Assembly (NCBI GenBank): GCA_029261835.1
Contig: JAJDAO010000067.1
Location: 115,369 to 179,368, forward strand
Origin: Deltaproteobacteria bacterium
GTDB lineage: Bacteria; Myxococcota_A; UBA9160; UBA4427
Length of the DNA stretch: 64,000 nucleotides
Reading direction: 5' to 3'
The notes under the pieces were generated by a model. That model saw only the letters and a list, made by a program, of their open reading frames with translations, did no database searches and was not told the DNA's origin. Made by a program: the position numbers and the translations under genes. Position 1 is the stretch's first letter. The number at the start of each line of letters is the position of its first letter. Positions 18,582 to 26,922 of this stretch are shown here, piece after piece.

Positions 18582-19250
18582 ATGCCGGAGCTGATCATGG
18601 CGTCGACACGAAGCGAGAATCCCGTGGCCGACCATCCGGCCCGAGCCGTCCGCCGGACCCAGGCGGAGCGTTCGACCGCGACGCGCAACGCGATCCTGGA
18701 CGCCACGATCCGCTGCCTCCTCGAGCAGGGCTACGCGGCGACGAGTACCACCGCCATCCAGCAGCGTGCCGGTGTATCGCGCGGCGCGTTGACACATCAG
18801 TTCCCATCCAAGAACGAGCTGATGATCGCCGCCGTGGGGCATCTGTCCGAGATGAGAACTTCCGCTCTGCTCGAGCGCGTGGCCGAAGCGCCCGCGCAGG
18901 GCGACCGCCTCACCTGGGCGCTTCGCCTGATCTGGCGCGAGGCGTTCAACAGCGATTCATTCCACGCGGCCATCGAGCTGTGGACGGCCTCGCGGACGGA
19001 TCCGGCGCTCCGGTCGGCGCTCCAGGAAAGCGAGCGGGCCCTCGGCCGACGGAATCGCGAGAAGCTCTCGCCAACCTTCGGCGACGAGATCGCGAGCCAC
19101 CCCAACTTCCGCCGGGCCTACGACGTAGTGGGACGACAGATGCGTGGTGCCGTGCTCACGAACCTGATCCGGAAGGAGCCGCCTGAGAGCGACACCTTCG
19201 TCGCCGAGTGCGTGCGCATCTTCCGCAACGAGCTCGACACGACCGTCTGA
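18582..19250 (+). CDS. TetR family transcriptional regulator
   Basis: This 222-aa regulator has an N-terminal helix-turn-helix (residues ~27-72: AILDATIRCLLEQGYAATST, then GVSRGALTHQFPSKNEL), the standard TetR DNA-binding domain, followed by a variable ligand-binding helical domain. It is transcribed away from the acyl-CoA catabolic run with a palindromic operator candidate in the spacer, so it probably represses that operon and itself until an acyl-CoA or free acid binds. The ATG at 18582 has GGGAGAAGG upstream; an ATG at 18597 with GGAG is an equally possible start. A long untranslated leader (~165 bases) follows the predicted promoter. Confidence 0.9.
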   Translation: MPELIMASTRSENPVADHPARAVRRTQAERSTATRNAILDATIRCLLEQGYAATSTTAIQQRAGVSRGALTHQFPSKNELMIAAVGHLSEMRTSALLERVAEAPAQGDRLTWALRLIWREAFNSDSFHAAIELWTASRTDPALRSALQESERALGRRNREKLSPTFGDEIASHPNFRRAYDVVGRQMRGAVLTNLIRKEPPESDTFVAECVRIFRNELDTTV

Positions 19251-19349
19251 ACCACCCTGCGAGCCCGCGCTCGAGAAGAGCCAGTGGAGGTGTCGTTCGG
19301 GGCACGGCCGCCCGCGCCTCAGGAGACGGGACGGCTGATGAGATCGCTT

Positions 19350-19534
19350 CTAGGAGCCTGACCCAAGACTGGGTGGTGCGGCCCAGACGTCAAGACGCCC
19401 CGCTGGCCAGGCGCGCGAGGGAGGCATAGCTACTCGGAAGCTTCGCTTCCTCCCTACGGTGATCGAGCGCAACGCAGCCAGCGGGTATGGATGGGCGGCT
19501 GGACGCGCTACCCAGTCTTGGGTCAGGCTCCTAG
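19350..19534. mobile_element. MITE-like element with CTAG target duplication
   Basis: Bases 19354-19530 (177 bp) are bounded by perfect 21-bp terminal inverted repeats starting GAGCCTGACCCAAGAC and are flanked on both sides by CTAG (19350-19353 and 19531-19534). The interior has no reading frame of note. This is the layout of a non-autonomous miniature transposable element. A 4-bp CTAG duplication fits the YTAR target preference of IS5-group transposases, which would be the mobilising partner (inference). The right-hand CTAG supplies the TAG stop codon of the minus-strand phosphoesterase gene. Confidence 0.75.
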
Positions 19535-20838
19535 TCCGCTGGCGGCCCGAAGCGTTCACGGAAGTCGTCCAGCCGTAGCTCGAAGTCGTCGCTGGCGAAG
19601 AACTCCGCATCGCTCATCTGCGGTTGCTCACCCTTGCGGTACCAATCGGCGTAGGTCTCCAAGTCGCCGGACAGCGTTTGATAGTGGCTGGACCAGGTGC
19701 GAACCTGTACCCGCGGCGGTTCGCTGGCCATGTCGAAAGTCATCAGCCGGTACCAGCCATCCCCAATGCCAACGGGTATGCGTTGCATGGGATCGAGGGG
19801 TTGGCCCGCGTCCAGCCCGGCCTGGCCCCGATCTTGATAGTCCGCCAGAACCTGATGGACTGCATGGCCGAACTGGTTGTTGTCGACGCGCCGGCTCTGG
19901 CCGTGCTGGTGACCACACAAGACCAGGAACACCTGGTCGTGCTGGCTGACGAGCTTGCTCCAGACTTCTTCCGCCGTGTTGTGGTGCTCCGGATCGATGC
20001 GCTTCAGGTCGACGAGCGCACTGGCACGACGCTCGCCGTGCGGATTCAGATAGTCGTGGGTGGTGATGATCGTCGGCAGGCCGGGATTCTGTTCGATCAC
20101 CGAGGCCGCCCATGCGAGGACGTCATCGTCCGCTGTCATCTCCAGCGTGACATGAAGAAACCGGTAGCCACCCGCACTGAAGATCTGCGCACTGTTGGCG
20201 CCTCCGGCGTAGCTGGCGACATACCAGGGTTGGCCACGGAAGAACTCGCCGTCGTCGCCAAAGACGGAGCGGAAGTTGTCGAGCCCGCCGATGTGCAACA
20301 TGCCGAGATCCTCCGGCGTCATTGTCAGCTCTTCCAGCTTCTTCTGCAGATTGGGCGGGAAACCCTCAGCGCTCCACATGGCATCATAATCGTGATTGCC
20401 CGGCGCCACGCCAAACGGAATCCCGGCGGCGGCGATGATCCGGTAGCCCTCGATGGCCTTGGGAATCTCAATAGACTTGACCTTCTCGGTCGGAGCCAGC
20501 GTCGCTGCAAAGAAGGGATTCGCGATGGCCTTCATGCCGCGACTCGCGTGTTCCGGGTCGATCTCCAGACTTTGGTGCTGCCACACATCGCCGACAGAGG
20601 CGACGAAGGCGATGTCCTCCCGCGCGGCGATATCCTGCATCTGCGCGATGAAGAGCTCGCTCGCGTCGATCGCAAAGGCATCGACCTTCTGGTGCATGTA
20701 ATCCACATAATTCTGGGTGTCGGGAATCACCGCGATACTGAAGTGTCGGCCGGCGTCGCGGGGTTCCCCGCCAACCGGGGCGAGACAGCCAGTCAGCAGA
20801 CACAGCGAGAGCACCGACTTGATGAGTACGTTGTTCAT
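19531..20838 (-). CDS. Lipoprotein calcineurin-like metallophosphoesterase
   Basis: This 435-aa protein has a lipobox (LLTGC, Cys18) after a hydrophobic signal, so the mature protein is lipid-anchored outside the inner membrane. The metallophosphoesterase metal-binding blocks appear in order: IPDTQN, SVGDVW, PGNHDYD, TTHDYLNPHG and CGHQHGQ. These supply the Asp, His and Asn ligands of the dinuclear metal site. The ATG is preceded by AGGA at 6 bases. Its stop codon TAG lies in the target duplication of the adjacent MITE. It is probably a phosphodiesterase or phosphatase; substrate unknown. Confidence 0.88.
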   Translation of the reverse strand: MNNVLIKSVLSLCLLTGCLAPVGGEPRDAGRHFSIAVIPDTQNYVDYMHQKVDAFAIDASELFIAQMQDIAAREDIAFVASVGDVWQHQSLEIDPEHASRGMKAIANPFFAATLAPTEKVKSIEIPKAIEGYRIIAAAGIPFGVAPGNHDYDAMWSAEGFPPNLQKKLEELTMTPEDLGMLHIGGLDNFRSVFGDDGEFFRGQPWYVASYAGGANSAQIFSAGGYRFLHVTLEMTADDDVLAWAASVIEQNPGLPTIITTHDYLNPHGERRASALVDLKRIDPEHHNTAEEVWSKLVSQHDQVFLVLCGHQHGQSRRVDNNQFGHAVHQVLADYQDRGQAGLDAGQPLDPMQRIPVGIGDGWYRLMTFDMASEPPRVQVRTWSSHYQTLSGDLETYADWYRKGEQPQMSDAEFFASDDFELRLDDFRERFGPPAD

Positions 20839-20999
20839 CTTGATTCCTGATTCGCGATATCACTTCGCGGGTTGATCACCATCGATCACCCTCTCGGCAC
20901 CGGCCATCGAGCCGAGTCGGGTCGAGGCCACGAAGGGGGCACGGTCGTTGAATGCCAGCGGTGCCTCTTCGCGGCCGCGCAAGTGTCGCCGAGAATCGG

Positions 21000-21170
21000 C
21001 AAGGAGGAAAGAGGCCGCAGACCCAGGCGCCGGTCGCGGAACACCGGGATGTTCGCAGGCTTGAGGTCGCGATGGATGAACCCCGGCCGCGTTGGCGATG
21101 AGCGAGAGCGCCATCGCTCGGGTAGACTCGGGCCACCGGCACATCCCGGTTCGTTGGAGCGCGCTGTAGA
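21000..21170 (-). pseudogene. Ser/Thr protein kinase remnant
   Basis: On the minus strand one frame reads AMALSLIANAAG and the next frame continues FIHRDLKPANI. Joined, they form the helix and catalytic loop (HRDLKPxN) of a Hanks-type bacterial Ser/Thr kinase. The frame break between them and the lack of any ATP-binding lobe or DFG motif nearby show that this is a small decayed fragment. It lies between the phosphoesterase start and the GT-C gene start, in a stretch (20839-21169) with no other gene. Confidence 0.5.
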
Positions 21171-22819
21171 TGACACCCGTTGCGGATACCGGGCCCCTGC
21201 CGACGCCGGCCCGCAGACCTCCCGTTCTCATCCTCCTGACGGTCTGTTTCGCGCTGCTTCTCTTCTGCATGCCACTCGGCGGTTTCGACATCTGGTGGCA
21301 CCTCAAGATCGGCGAGTGGATCGTGGAGAACGCACGGGTTCCGCGGACCGACCTGTACACCTACGGCAGCCTGGGGATGCCCTACCTGGACCAGCACTGG
21401 GGCTTTCAGGTCTACAGCTGGATTCTCTATAGCATCGGCGGCGTACCACTCCTCGGGCTGGCCAAATCCGCCATGGTGTCCGCGGCAGTGGCGGCCGGAA
21501 TGTCGAGCCGCTACGCCCGAACGCCGCAGAGCCTCGTGGCCCTCGTGTGGCTGCTCCCCATCTGCGTGCTCACGATGCGGAACTTCGTGCGGCCTGAGAT
21601 CTTCGCCCTCCTGTCGATCGCGCTCACGCTGTGGATTCTGCGCGCCTCGAGCGAACGCCCTCGCCTGCTGCTGATCCTTCCCCTCCAGCAGCTGATCGTT
21701 ATCAACTGTCACGCTGTGTCGATCATCAGTGTCGGAGTGATGGGCTTCTTCGTGCTTGACCGGGCCTGGCTTCGGTGGCGCAGCCAGGGCGTACCGCTCG
21801 CGGGCTCGGGCTGGAAGCTCGAGTGGCTGACGCTCGGCGCCATGGCGCTCGCCGGCTTGATCTCCCCCTATGGGGTCGACGGCTGGCTCTTCCCCCTCAG
21901 TCTCTTTCTCAAGATCAGCGTCGAGCGCGAGTTCTGGTCCAGCGTCACCTACGAACTCGTGAGCCCGCTGCGCTTTCTGACGCTCGATGGTCTGACGCGC
22001 TTCTTCCTCATGTCCTTCTTCGTCCAAATCGTGCTGGGCTCGCTGACCTTTCTGCTCGCCTGGCGGGACCGGCGCGTCGATCTCTATCGTGTGCTCCTCT
22101 TCTCGACCTTCACGTACCTCGCCCTCAGTTCTCAGCGCAACGTGAACCTCTTCGCCGTCGTAGGGGGCACGGTCAGCATGTGGAATCTGGCCGATTGGGC
22201 AGCGGTGCGGCCGCGGGTCCAGACGTGGCTCACGGCCAGGCGTACCGAGCTGGTGATCGGCGGCTTGCTGGTGATCCTCAGTCTATCTGTCGTGACCGGG
22301 CTCTGGCATCGCGTCACCAACGCACGGCGCGACTTCGGTCTCTCAGAACGGATCCACTACTACATTCACGGCCCAGCGCAGTTCGCGGGGCGCGAGGGAA
22401 TGCCGAAGCACGCCTACGTGGCCGATTTCGGACAGGCGAGTCTCTACGTCTTCCACAACGGGCCGGAGCACTTGAGCTTCATGGACGGGCGGCTCGAGCA
22501 CCCGCGACGGAGCACGATCGAGGGCTACGAACAGGTGTACAACCAGCTCGCCGACAAGCCGGCCATGGCCGCGGGCGATCGGAGCTTCCTCGAGATCATC
22601 GCGCCCGGTGCGCGATCGCAGGATGAGTGGCCGGCCATCGTGCTCGACAGGGAGCTCAGCGCGCGCCAGATCTCCGGGATGCTGGAGAATCCCGATTGGC
22701 GCCCCGTGTTCATCGACCGTACGGGTGCGGTCTTCCTGAGCCGCAGCATTGCCGATCGCCTGGGGCTGCCCCCGGCCTCGCTGGCCCCGATCTTCGCTCC
22801 GCGAGATTATCGGGACTGA
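21170..22819 (+). CDS. Multi-pass membrane protein, GT-C glycosyltransferase-like
   Basis: This 549-aa integral membrane protein has about ten hydrophobic helices and a soluble C-terminal part of ~150 residues. The first loop carries GGFDIWWHLKIGEWI followed by PRTDLYTYG. An acidic residue and aromatic-His cluster in the first periplasmic loop is the usual catalytic position in GT-C glycosyltransferases that use polyprenyl-phosphate sugars. The ATG has GGAG upstream. A GC hairpin follows the stop. No clear partner gene is beside it. Membership in the GT-C superfamily is likely but not certain; donor and acceptor are unknown. Confidence 0.65.
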   Translation: MTPVADTGPLPTPARRPPVLILLTVCFALLLFCMPLGGFDIWWHLKIGEWIVENARVPRTDLYTYGSLGMPYLDQHWGFQVYSWILYSIGGVPLLGLAKSAMVSAAVAAGMSSRYARTPQSLVALVWLLPICVLTMRNFVRPEIFALLSIALTLWILRASSERPRLLLILPLQQLIVINCHAVSIISVGVMGFFVLDRAWLRWRSQGVPLAGSGWKLEWLTLGAMALAGLISPYGVDGWLFPLSLFLKISVEREFWSSVTYELVSPLRFLTLDGLTRFFLMSFFVQIVLGSLTFLLAWRDRRVDLYRVLLFSTFTYLALSSQRNVNLFAVVGGTVSMWNLADWAAVRPRVQTWLTARRTELVIGGLLVILSLSVVTGLWHRVTNARRDFGLSERIHYYIHGPAQFAGREGMPKHAYVADFGQASLYVFHNGPEHLSFMDGRLEHPRRSTIEGYEQVYNQLADKPAMAAGDRSFLEIIAPGARSQDEWPAIVLDRELSARQISGMLENPDWRPVFIDRTGAVFLSRSIADRLGLPPASLAPIFAPRDYRD

Positions 22820-22820
22820 C

Positions 22821-22836
22821 GCGGGCGGAAGCCCGC
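22821..22836 (+). terminator. GC hairpin just after stop codon
   Basis: GCGGGC-GGAA-GCCCGC forms a perfect 6-bp stem with a GNRA-type tetraloop, starting 2 bases after the stop of the GT-C membrane protein gene. There is no following T run, so it is at best a weak intrinsic terminator or an RNA 3' end stabiliser. Confidence 0.35.
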
Positions 22837-22928
22837 CTGGCGGCGGGGAGCACCTTGAGGAAGGGCGTTGAGGGAGGCCTCACTCGGGGAGTTGCTGGCG
22901 ATGACAGAGCGTGGCTGACAGCGCGCGG

Positions 22929-23384
22929 CTATCTCGCGAGGAAGTCGCCGATCCAGGTCAAGACCATCGCGTAGAACGCCTCGGTATTCGCGGTGGCCTC
23001 AGCCTGCGTCACGCCATCCGGCTCGCTCGTGCAGGACCAAACCAGCCTGCAGCGACCGGCCTCGAGGCCGATCACGTGAGCTCTGGCGCGATAGTCCTTG
23101 ACCTTGAGGTAGGCAACTGCGGGCAGGGAGTAGTCGAGCACCATACGGTCGTGATCGATCGCATCCAGGCGCTCGTGCAATTGTGGCATGCCCGGTACGG
23201 TCACGTGGCGAATCATTCCCACGCCTTCGCCCTCGAGCTCTACCTTCTCCAGGCCGGGAATCCAGCTGATGTCACCAAAGTCGGCCAAGATCGCCCACAA
23301 CGCGTTAGCAGGGGTATCGAATTCGCGCTCGACGCTTGCCTCGACGCTCACCTCACCCCTCGTCTCGACCCTCGTCTCGAGCAC
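22929..23384 (-). CDS. SRPBCC (START/PYR-like) family protein
   Basis: This 151-aa protein has the helix-grip pattern of the polyketide cyclase/dehydrase SRPBCC family: an N-terminal strand with VSVEREFDTPANALWAILAD, then DISWIPGLEKVELEGEG, alternating strands, and a long C-terminal helix (NTEAFYAMVLTWIGDFLAR). Such proteins bind hydrophobic ligands in a deep pocket. It is the last of three minus-strand genes (PNPOx-like, NTF2-like, SRPBCC) with 16 bases between it and its neighbour, suggesting an operon. Specific ligand unknown. Confidence 0.85.
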   Translation of the reverse strand: MLETRVETRGEVSVEASVEREFDTPANALWAILADFGDISWIPGLEKVELEGEGVGMIRHVTVPGMPQLHERLDAIDHDRMVLDYSLPAVAYLKVKDYRARAHVIGLEAGRCRLVWSCTSEPDGVTQAEATANTEAFYAMVLTWIGDFLAR

Positions 23385-23400
23385 GACCGCTCCCCGCCGC

Positions 23401-23991
23401 TCACTCGGGGGCTTCCAGCTCGGCGCCGTGGCTGGCCAGGTAACGGCTCGAGAAGGGAGGCTTCTCTTCGAGCGGCCGGTTGATCTCGTAGATGCGCTCG
23501 TAGCTCGTGTCCTTGATGGTCCAGCGACCGTCGACCTTGAGATAGCGATCCCAGTAGATTGCTGTGCCCGTGGTGAAGAAGTTGAAGTTCAGCACCCACA
23601 TGCTGTCGGCGAGGTACCAGATGCCGGTCGCTTCGGTCTCGCTCAGGATCTGGATCTCGGGATGATGCCCGTTGTGGTGACCGACCGACTCGCGAGTGAA
23701 TGCGCCCTTTAGCGACGCCAGGTATTCCTCCCGGCCCTGAAGCTTCCACTCGTAGGCGCCCCCGACGAAGTGGACGCAGACGTCTTCATGGAAGATCGTC
23801 GCGAGCTCGGCGAAGTTGGCCGTGTCGATGCACCGGAAATAGGCGTGCTTGAGCTGCTTGATCGCCTCGATGTCCATCAGCCTCTGGATGTCGCGCCGCA
23901 GATCGTCGAGGCCGCCATCGGTCACGTTCAGGGGAATGCCTTCAGAGATACCCAGCGACGCCTTGCTGAGTTCGCGCCTCGCGGTTGTCAT
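23401..23991 (-). CDS. NTF2/SnoaL-like family protein
   Basis: A 196-aa protein whose core is the NTF2-like fold: an N-terminal helix (RLMDIEAIKQLKHAYFRCID), LATIFHEDVCVHFVGG, GREEYLASLKG, HHNGHHPEIQI, and strands ending YLKVDGRWTIKDTSYERI. This resembles SnoaL-like isomerases/hydratases and the small subunits of ring dioxygenases. The His-rich HHNGHHPEIQ may line the pocket. The ATG at 23991 has a strong GGAGGA site; a longer frame is not needed. It probably acts on a small hydrophobic compound together with the SRPBCC protein next to it. Confidence 0.85.
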   Translation of the reverse strand: MTTARRELSKASLGISEGIPLNVTDGGLDDLRRDIQRLMDIEAIKQLKHAYFRCIDTANFAELATIFHEDVCVHFVGGAYEWKLQGREEYLASLKGAFTRESVGHHNGHHPEIQILSETEATGIWYLADSMWVLNFNFFTTGTAIYWDRYLKVDGRWTIKDTSYERIYEINRPLEEKPPFSSRYLASHGAELEAPE

Positions 23992-24056
23992 ATTGCGGTC
24001 CTCCCTCGACCAGATCATGCCGGATCGTCGGTCGGGCGGCACGGGCCGGCTGAGAG

Positions 24057-24722
24057 CTAGCCGCCCGCGAGTGCGCGATAGCGCTCCCGCACGCAGTCCG
24101 GGATCTCGGCGTTGTTGCGCGGATCCGCCACCGGTGCCGACGCTCGGGTGCGGAGCGGGATCTCGCCCGCCCAGACGTCGAGCGCGTAGTCTCCCTCTTC
24201 GTCGACCGGCGGACCGCTGCGGATCTTCGCCGACGCCTCGTCGATGGGCAGCGCCAGCACCAGCGTGCGCAGAGTCTCTTCACGATTCGGCCGTCGGATC
24301 TCGGCGCTGCGGCCGGGCACGATGTGCTCGATCAAGGCGTCGAAGGCCCGCTGCTTTTCCTGCGCGTCGACCACCTCTCGCGCGCGGCCGTAGATCACGA
24401 CGGAGCGGTAGTTGACCGAGTGGTGAAAGGCCGAACGCGCCAGCACCAGACCATCGAGCAGGGTGACGCTGATGCAGGCCTCGGCCCCGTCTCGCATGGC
24501 CCGGAAGATTCGATTGGCGGTGGAGCCGTGCAGATAGAGCTGATCGCCCGCGACGGCGAATGCCGTGGGGATGACCGCCGGGTGGTCGCCCAGGCTCACG
24601 CCGATGCTGCAGAAGAGCGCCTCGTCCAGGATGGCGCGAATCGCGTCCGCGTCGTAACTGGCGCGCGCGGGACCGCGCTTCAGCTGGGTTCGCGGGGAGG
24701 GTGCAGCGCGCTCGGAGCTCAT
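24057..24722 (-). CDS. Pyridoxamine 5'-phosphate oxidase-related flavin-binding protein
   Basis: A 221-aa split-barrel FMN-binding protein. Diagnostic stretches are ILDEALFCSIGVSLGDHPAV, IPTAFAVAGDQLYLHGS, SVTLLDGLVLARSAFHHSVN and YRSVVIYGRA, as in the PNPOx-like family often annotated as flavin-nucleotide-binding or Nim-like proteins. It faces a MocR-type regulator across 84 bases that hold a perfect inverted repeat. MocR regulators often control PNPOx-like or vitamin B6 genes, so it is a likely target. The reaction is unknown. Confidence 0.85.
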   Translation of the reverse strand: MSSERAAPSPRTQLKRGPARASYDADAIRAILDEALFCSIGVSLGDHPAVIPTAFAVAGDQLYLHGSTANRIFRAMRDGAEACISVTLLDGLVLARSAFHHSVNYRSVVIYGRAREVVDAQEKQRAFDALIEHIVPGRSAEIRRPNREETLRTLVLALPIDEASAKIRSGPPVDEEGDYALDVWAGEIPLRTRASAPVADPRNNAEIPDCVRERYRALAGG

Positions 24723-24784
24723 TGGACTCTGCCTCTCATCGATGTGCCTTGCTTGGGCCGAGTTGGGGGTTGACTCTCATTATT

Positions 24785-24803
24785 GTTCTAGTACAAGTAG
24801 AAC
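24785..24803. promoter_or_regulatory. Operator candidate between MocR and PNPOx-like genes
   Basis: GTTCTA (24785-24790) and TAGAAC (24798-24803) form a perfect inverted repeat around GTACAAG, ending 3 bases before the MocR start codon. TAGTACA recurs at 24789 and just inside the coding start near 24811, giving direct repeats as well. The position fits an autoregulatory site for the PLP-dependent MocR protein. Confidence 0.5.
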
Positions 24804-24806
24804 TAC

Positions 24807-26126
24807 ATGGTAGTACATAAGTCTATCACGGGATCCAGCGCCGTCGAGATCTCGCGCAGCATCGAGGCGGCCATGCGCGCGGGCCGCCTGCCACCCGAGG
24901 CGCCGCTGCCCACGGTCCGCGCCTGTGCCGCATCGCTGGGCGTGAGCCCGGCCACGGTGGCCTCGGCATACCGCCTGCTGCGCGAGCGCGGCCTGGTCGT
25001 GACCCGCGGCCGCCGCGGTACACGCGTCAGCCCGCAGCCACCGCTCCCGACCCTGCCCTCCGCGAGCCCGCCACCGGGCGTCCTCGACCTGGCCACTGGC
25101 AACCCGGACCTCGAGCTGCTGCCCCCGCTCGGTCCAGCGCTCGCCCGGCTCGACCCTCCACGCCGCGCCTACGGAGAGGCGCTCAAGGATCCCGCGCTGG
25201 AAGAACTGGCGCGACGACAACTGCGGGCGGACGGCATTGCGGCGGATTACATCACGGTGGTCAGCGGCGCTCTGGACGGGCTCGAGCGGGTGATGGCCGC
25301 CCGGCTGCGGCCCGGTGATGGCGTCGCGCTGGAGGACCCCGCCTTCTCGGGCACCCTCGCGCTGCTTCACACCCTGGGCCTGACGCCGGTGCCCGTCGCG
25401 ATGGACGAGCGAGGGCTCCTGCCCGAAGCCCTTGAGCGTGCCCTGCGCACGGGCGCTCGCGCGGTGGTTGTCACGCCGCGTGCCCAGAACCCCACCGGCG
25501 CCGCCTTCGACGCCGCGCGAGCCCGGGCCCTGGGGCGTGTGCTGCGCGCCTGGCCGGATGTACTGGTGATGGAGGACGATCACGCGGGCCCCGTCTCCGG
25601 TGCGACGTCGCAGAGCATCTGTAAGGGCCGCCGACACTGGGCTGTGGCGCGCTCCTACTCGAAGTCACTGGGCCCCGATCTGCGGGTGGCGGTGCTAGTG
25701 GGAGACGCCGAGACCATCGCCCGGGTCGAAGGCCGTCAGCTGATCGGGATGCGCTGGGTCAGCCACGTGCTGCAGCAGCTCGTCGTGGCGCTGCATCGCT
25801 CCAAGCAGCTCGATCGACAGCTCGCGCGGGCCGCCCACACTTACAACGAGCGACGGCTCGCCCTGATCCGGGCGCTGGCGGACCACGGGATCGCGGCCAG
25901 CGGACGCTCGGGCCTCAACGTGTGGATCCCGGTGCCGGAGGAGGCCGCCTGCGTGAGCGGCCTGCTCGAGGCGGGCTACGCCGTCAGCGCCGGAGAACGC
26001 TTCCGACTGGCCAGCCCCGCGGCAATCCGCGTCACCACCGCGTGTCTGGCACCCGCGAAGGCCCGCCGCTTCGCAGACGCCTTGGCGCAGCTACTCGCGC
26101 CCTCCTCGCGAACCCACGCCAGCTGA
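24807..26126 (+). CDS. MocR/PdxR-type GntR regulator with aminotransferase domain
   Basis: This 439-aa protein has an N-terminal winged-helix GntR domain (residues ~1-75: LPTVRACAASLGVSPATVAS, then ASAYRLLRERGLVVTRGRRG) joined to a fold-type I aminotransferase-like domain. The PLP-lysine is in ARSYSKSLGPDLR, and PRAQNPTGAAF and EDDHAG are conserved PLP-site blocks. Such regulators sense PLP or an amino acid-PLP adduct. The divergent PNPOx-like gene and the shared inverted repeat suggest local regulation. It ends just before an IS3 remnant. Confidence 0.92.
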   Translation: MVVHKSITGSSAVEISRSIEAAMRAGRLPPEAPLPTVRACAASLGVSPATVASAYRLLRERGLVVTRGRRGTRVSPQPPLPTLPSASPPPGVLDLATGNPDLELLPPLGPALARLDPPRRAYGEALKDPALEELARRQLRADGIAADYITVVSGALDGLERVMAARLRPGDGVALEDPAFSGTLALLHTLGLTPVPVAMDERGLLPEALERALRTGARAVVVTPRAQNPTGAAFDAARARALGRVLRAWPDVLVMEDDHAGPVSGATSQSICKGRRHWAVARSYSKSLGPDLRVAVLVGDAETIARVEGRQLIGMRWVSHVLQQLVVALHRSKQLDRQLARAAHTYNERRLALIRALADHGIAASGRSGLNVWIPVPEEAACVSGLLEAGYAVSAGERFRLASPAAIRVTTACLAPAKARRFADALAQLLAPSSRTHAS

Positions 26127-26290
26127 CGAGCGGGGAAGAACCGTTCGATCATGCCATTCTGCTCAGGGATGCGCGGCGCAATGAACTGGTGTCGAAGCTT
26201 GTAGTCTCGGCGGGTCTCGCGGAATCGACGGCTCTGGATCTCTTCGTTCTTCCCGGCCTCTTCGTCGTGCGGACGAGAGCGCTATTTTCT
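26127..26290 (-). pseudogene. IS3-family transposase (OrfB) remnant
   Basis: The minus strand reads FRETRRDYKLRHQF followed by IAPRIPEQNGMIERFF, the conserved tail of the rve/DDE integrase core of IS3-family OrfB; the catalytic Glu is the E of PEQNGM. The frame then departs from the family at FFPARQ, where FF(R/K)SLKEE would be expected, exactly as it enters the 3' end of the MocR gene. Only about 50 codons survive. It shows a past insertion immediately upstream of the nap locus. Confidence 0.7.
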
Positions 26291-26386
26291 CGTCGCCCAG
26301 GGAAAAGGCAGCTCCTCCGCCCAGGGAATCACGCACGGGTGCTCGTCTCGGGCCTGGCGAAATGGCGAACGGAAAGGAAGCCCATC

Positions 26387-26623
26387 ATGATGATCTCCGG
26401 CGTCGTCGTCGCATGTCGACCCGAGCACCTCTCCGCGGTGACCGACGGCATCAACGCCTTGCCTTGGGCGGAGGTCCACCACACCGATCCGCAAGGTCGA
26501 CTGGTGGTCACCGTGGAGGCCAGCGACGCGGACGCGAGCATCGACTGCGTCCGCAAGCTTCAAGATCTGCCCCACGTCAGCATGGCCGAGATGGCGCAAT
26601 ACTGCGTCGACGAGGAGCCTTGA
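26387..26623 (+). CDS. napD: NapD, chaperone for periplasmic nitrate reductase
   Basis: A 78-aa protein with the NapD ferredoxin-like pattern: SGVVVACRPEHLSAVTDGI, then EVHHTDPQGRLVVTVEA and a second strand-helix unit ending HVSMAEMAQYCVDE. NapD binds the Tat signal of NapA to hold back export until the molybdenum cofactor is inserted. GGAAAGGAAG lies 6 bases upstream of the ATG; a second ATG follows directly. It is the first gene of the nap locus, and the ~300 bases before napA (26624-26922) hold no gene but turn AT-rich near the napA start, where a separate promoter is likely. Confidence 0.9.
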   Translation: MMISGVVVACRPEHLSAVTDGINALPWAEVHHTDPQGRLVVTVEASDADASIDCVRKLQDLPHVSMAEMAQYCVDEEP

Positions 26624-26922
26624 CCCCGGCCACTTCAGGGCGCCCGCCGACGGTGCGGCAGCGTTCAGCCACAGCGAGGAAGCCTCGGCCGATCGTTCCT
26701 CGCCACGGCGCTTCGCGGATCCAGAGCAGGACAAGAGCGCCTGAGCTGAGGCGGCTCGCCCCCCCGCCCCGTCTGTTGCGTCAACTTGCCTCGCCCGTTC
26801 TCTCAAACATGAATGGTCATATCCGGGCCGAATGAGTAAGATCTCAACGGTCATCTAGATCCATTTATCGATAGCCATTTTAGAATCAGATCATTCATAA
26901 AAGTCCGACCCTGGAGAGATTC

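Noticed and set aside
20876..22027. Minus-strand frame opposite the GT-C membrane protein
   Set aside because: Rich in Gln, His, Arg and Glu, as expected for the antisense of a GC-rich gene; no domain beyond the kinase remnant at its end.
26624..26922. FNR or NarL/NarP sites before napA
   Set aside because: No TTGAT-N4-ATCAA box or paired TACYYMT heptamers could be read with confidence in the AT-rich part.
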